Shown: in pieces, positions 5,687 to 7,738 of the stretch | Layout: the number at the start of each line of letters is the position of its first letter | How positions within the stretch are numbered: the stretch's first letter is position 1 | Origin: an uncultured Prevotella sp. | GTDB lineage: Bacteria; Bacteroidota; Bacteroidia; Bacteroidales; Bacteroidaceae | Reading direction: 5' to 3' | Length of the DNA stretch: 7,738 nt | Assembly: GCA_900557255.1 (NCBI GenBank) | Contig: USSA01000138.1 | Span: forward strand, 1-7,738 | Translations under genes and position numbers: made by a program | Notes under the pieces: model-generated | The model's database searches: none | What the model was told of the DNA's origin: nothing | Seen by the model: only the letters and a program-made list of their open reading frames with translations

Positions 5687-6124
5687 ATGAATATCAAGAA
5701 CAAGATAAATAATATGGATGATGCCAAGCGAGAGAAGCTGGGCGAAGTCATCAGATTCGGAATCGTAGGCGGACTGGCTACGGTACTGCAATATGTCATC
5801 TACCTGGCTATGATGCCGGCGCTGACCCATTTCATCCCCAACATGGGCGACCACAGCCTGGCTACCACAGCCAACACCATCGCCTACATCGTGAGTTTCA
5901 TCTTCAATTTCATCGCCAGTACCCGCTATACCTTCAAGGTAAAGGCGAATGCCAAGCGCGGAGCAGGATTCACCCTCTCCCACATCGTCAACTACTCGAT
6001 GCAGACCCTCTGCCTCAACCTCTTCGTAGGCTTGGGTCTAGCCAAACAGCTGGCTATGATACCCACCCTCTGCATCTGCATCCCGGTAAACTTCCTCCTG
6101 GTAAGGTTCTTCCTGAAGAAATAG
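5687..6124 (+). CDS. GtrA-family membrane protein, 145 aa
   Basis: This is a small four-helix membrane protein of the GtrA family (PF04138), members of which are thought to carry or flip polyprenyl-phosphate-linked sugars used to glycosylate surface polymers. The signatures are visible: VIRFGIVGGLATVLQYVIYL at residues 21-40, AYIVSFIFNFIASTRYTFK at about 67-84, and VNFLLVRFFLKK at the C-terminus (134-145). Helices fall at about 22-43, 62-80, 97-117 and 123-141. Length is typical. ATG 5687 is chosen because it sits at the predicted transcription start; ATG 5714 (MDDAKREKLGE) is a good alternative and would give a leader. The last 65 bases before the final stop base recur at 7313-7377, on the far side of the DUF1016 gene. 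Together with the acyltransferase it points to surface glycan modification. Confidence 0.88.
   Translation: MNIKNKINNMDDAKREKLGEVIRFGIVGGLATVLQYVIYLAMMPALTHFIPNMGDHSLATTANTIAYIVSFIFNFIASTRYTFKVKANAKRGAGFTLSHIVNYSMQTLCLNLFVGLGLAKQLAMIPTLCICIPVNFLLVRFFLKK
6059..6123 (+). repeat. gtrA tail, left copy of 65-bp direct repeat
   Basis: This encodes the last 21 residues of GtrA (from I125) and the first two bases of its stop. It matches 7313-7377 in 64 of 65 positions, the one difference being C at 6112 against T at 7366. Copies are 1254 bases apart and bracket the DUF1016 gene. Confidence 0.95.
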
Positions 6125-6163
6125 AATATATATTGTATAATATATAATAGTAATAATAGAGTT

Positions 6164-7261
6164 ATGGCAAATGAAATGATAAAAACAGCCAATAATAATG
6201 AGGACTTATTTAGTAAGGTGTCTGCTCTCATTGAGCAAACAAGGTCTTATGTGAAGACTTCAGTCAACACTGCAGAAGTCTATACCAAATATTATATAGG
6301 CAAATATATCGTAGAGTATGAACAGAAAGGAAATATTCGTGCGCAATACGGGAAACAGGTTATAAAGGATTTATCCCAAAAGCTGACAGAGCGTTTTGGG
6401 ACAGGCTGGTCATATCCAAGCTTAAAGAACATAAAACAATTTTATCTTACATACGCAGAAAGGCTAAATACTGATTTTTCTGTTGAAAGCCAAAAGGCTA
6501 ACCAGTGGTTAGCCAATTCAAAAACAGATGAACATCAGATTTTTAATCTTTCCTGGAGTCATTATCTCATTCTGATGCGTGTAGAAAATCCAGATGCACG
6601 TTCATTCTACGAAATAGAATGTGTTCAGCAGCAATGGTCTAAAAGACAACTTTGTCGTCAAGTGGGCAGTTGCCTTTATGAACGATTAGCTTTAAGTCGT
6701 AACAAGGATGAGGTGATGCGACTAGCAAAGGAAGGACAAACTGTAGAGAAAGCTTCTGATGTCATCAAGAATCCTTTGACTTTAGAGTTCTTAGGCTTAA
6801 AGCCTGATGCAGCTTATTCAGAATCTAAGTTAGAGAATGCCATCATCAGCAAAATGCAGCAATTCCTACTCGAATTAGGAAAGGGATTTTTGTTTGAAGC
6901 ACGGCAAAAGCGTTTCACCTTTGATGAAGACAATTACTATGTAGATTTAGTACTTTACAACCGTCTTCTGCAATGCTATGTTCTTATCGACTTAAAGATT
7001 GACAAGCTCACCCATCAAGATCTTGGTCAGATGCAAATGTACGTTAATTATTTTGACCGATATATAAAACAAGACTTCGAAAAACCAACGATTGGTATAT
7101 TGTTATGCAAGGAGAAGAATGACGCGCTTGTAGAACTGACATTACCTAAAGATGCAAATATTTACGCCTCTGCTTATCAGTTGTATTTGCCAGATAAGAA
7201 TTTGCTGCAAGCTAAGGTCAAAGAATGGATTGCAGAATTTGAGGAAAACAACATCAATTAA
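6164..7261 (+). CDS. DUF1016/YhcG-type PD-(D/E)XK protein, 365 aa
   Basis: This belongs to the YhcG/DUF1016 family of predicted PD-(D/E)XK nucleases, which are widespread in mobile and defence-rich regions; no reaction has been firmly assigned. The N-terminal helical domain (about 1-180) carries the family's YYIGKYIVEYEQ and ERFGTGWSYPSLKNIKQFY segments and NLSWSHYLILM. The C-terminal nuclease domain has D261 in YYVDLVLYN, D276-x-K278 in CYVLIDLKID, and the family signature KLTHQDLGQMQMYVNYFDR at 281-299, so the core looks intact. Length is normal. No promoter match is seen in the 39-base gap after gtrA, so read-through is likely. The coding sequence is AT-richer, with more A/T-ending codons than gtrA or the acyltransferase, and it lies between duplicated gtrA tails. 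Both point to recent acquisition. Confidence 0.9.
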   Translation: MANEMIKTANNNEDLFSKVSALIEQTRSYVKTSVNTAEVYTKYYIGKYIVEYEQKGNIRAQYGKQVIKDLSQKLTERFGTGWSYPSLKNIKQFYLTYAERLNTDFSVESQKANQWLANSKTDEHQIFNLSWSHYLILMRVENPDARSFYEIECVQQQWSKRQLCRQVGSCLYERLALSRNKDEVMRLAKEGQTVEKASDVIKNPLTLEFLGLKPDAAYSESKLENAIISKMQQFLLELGKGFLFEARQKRFTFDEDNYYVDLVLYNRLLQCYVLIDLKIDKLTHQDLGQMQMYVNYFDRYIKQDFEKPTIGILLCKEKNDALVELTLPKDANIYASAYQLYLPDKNLLQAKVKEWIAEFEENNIN

Positions 7262-7296
7262 AAAAGCATCCAAGTCGTAGGAAGCAGATAGAAGAA

Positions 7297-7378
7297 TGGA
7301 TATCAAGAATAAATACCCACCCTCTGCATCTGCATCCCGGTAAACTTCCTCCTGGTAAGGTTCTTTCTGAAGAAATAA
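7297..7378 (+). pseudogene. Internally deleted gtrA remnant
   Basis: The first 17 bases match the gtrA start at 5687-5703 in 15 positions (core ATATCAAGAA), and from 7313 the sequence is the gtrA tail, ending in TAA instead of TAG. The two parts are out of frame by one base: translation from ATG 7297 gives only 15 residues (MDIKNKYPPSASASR). It looks like a second gtrA with nearly the whole middle deleted, or a short 5' match by chance joined to the duplicated tail. The tail match is certain; the start match is suggestive. Confidence 0.6.
7313..7377 (+). repeat. gtrA tail, right copy of 65-bp direct repeat
   Basis: This is the partner of 6059-6123 with one mismatch. In the gtrA reading frame an upstream TAA lies immediately before the repeat, so this copy is not translated as GtrA. 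Confidence 0.95.
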
Positions 7379-7409
7379 GGGGATTCCTAAAACACGATAA
7401 AAGAAAGAT

Positions 7410-7738
7410 ATGAAAAAGATATTCAATATTTTTAAAATCAAGAAAGAAGAAAGATGGCTCGCACTGGGCATCTTCCTGGCACTGGCCATACTGAACGGTG
7501 TAGTGATAGCCCGCTATGCCGGTACCTTTACCCTCGTTACGGATGACTATTACAAGAACTTCATCCGCCACTTCTGCGTATCCGGTTTCGACCCTTTAAC
7601 CTATTGGGTATTAAGCGATTGGAATGCGGCATATAATGTATACCGCCACCCGTTGCTCGCCTTTTACATGTATATCCCTTACCTCATCAATATGGGGCTG
7701 ATGAAACTCACAGGCTACAACTGTGCCCTTTTCATCGC
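7410..7738 (+). CDS. Polytopic membrane protein, start only (partial)
   Basis: The frame opens at ATG 7410 and runs off the window after 109 codons. It begins with a lysine-rich stretch (MKKIFNIFKIKKEERW), then a membrane helix at about residues 17-38, a probable periplasmic segment (TDDYYKNFIRHFCVSGFDP) and a second helix around RHPLLAFYMYIPYLINMGL. An aspartate pair after the first helix is a common layout in GT-C type glycosyltransferases, and the sequence resembles Prevotella proteins I associate with DUF6080. That assignment is from memory and not certain. Codon use matches gtrA and the acyltransferase. It probably followed gtrA directly before the DUF1016 cassette arrived; no promoter is visible in the gap. 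Confidence 0.75.
   Translation, partial: MKKIFNIFKIKKEERWLALGIFLALAILNGVVIARYAGTFTLVTDDYYKNFIRHFCVSGFDPLTYWVLSDWNAAYNVYRHPLLAFYMYIPYLINMGLMKLTGYNCALFI

Noticed and set aside
5178..5983. Several minus-strand frames of 88-146 codons under the acyltransferase and gtrA
   Set aside because: They are antisense to well-supported genes, low in complexity, and lack promoter or family signs.

Overview
The window looks like an accessory stretch of a Bacteroidales chromosome, most likely Prevotella/Segatella. The reasons are the Bacteroidota promoter signature (TTTG, 19-20 bases, TAnnTTTG) in front of several genes, the lack of Shine-Dalgarno sites, a SusC-like signal peptide, and the mix of gene families. 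The genus is an inference from style; no marker gene is present.

Left part (1 to about 2100, minus strand): an intact IS1182-type transposase with its own promoter lies in an element of about 2.0 kb. The element abuts a SusC-like signal-peptide fragment whose frame stops inside the insertion sequence, so it appears to have disrupted an outer-membrane receptor gene whose remainder would lie left of the window. Middle-left (2100 to 2870): almost gene-free. It holds a dubious 45-codon frame with a promoter-like box, a cluster of 21-22 bp phased AGGTGTCGCATT repeats, a clear minus-strand intrinsic terminator, and a near-perfect 16-bp-arm hairpin.

Centre (2869 to 4448, minus strand): a gene for an archaeal-type P-loop ATPase fused to a winged helix and a PD-(D/E)XK nuclease-like domain. 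Directly upstream of its promoter are two 52-bp-spaced palindromes built from TAGCCAAATCGA half-sites. With the 3' hairpin and the second repeat family, this is the best candidate for an under-described system: ATPase-nuclease units, each with its own set of phased inverted sites.

Right part (4654 to 7738, plus strand): a membrane acyltransferase, a GtrA-family membrane protein and the start of a polytopic membrane protein suggest a cell-surface polysaccharide or lipid-glycosylation locus. A DUF1016/YhcG-type PD-(D/E)XK gene interrupts it. That gene is AT-richer than its neighbours and sits between two 65-bp copies (64/65 identical) of the 3' end of gtrA, so it looks like a cassette inserted behind gtrA with duplication of the gtrA tail.
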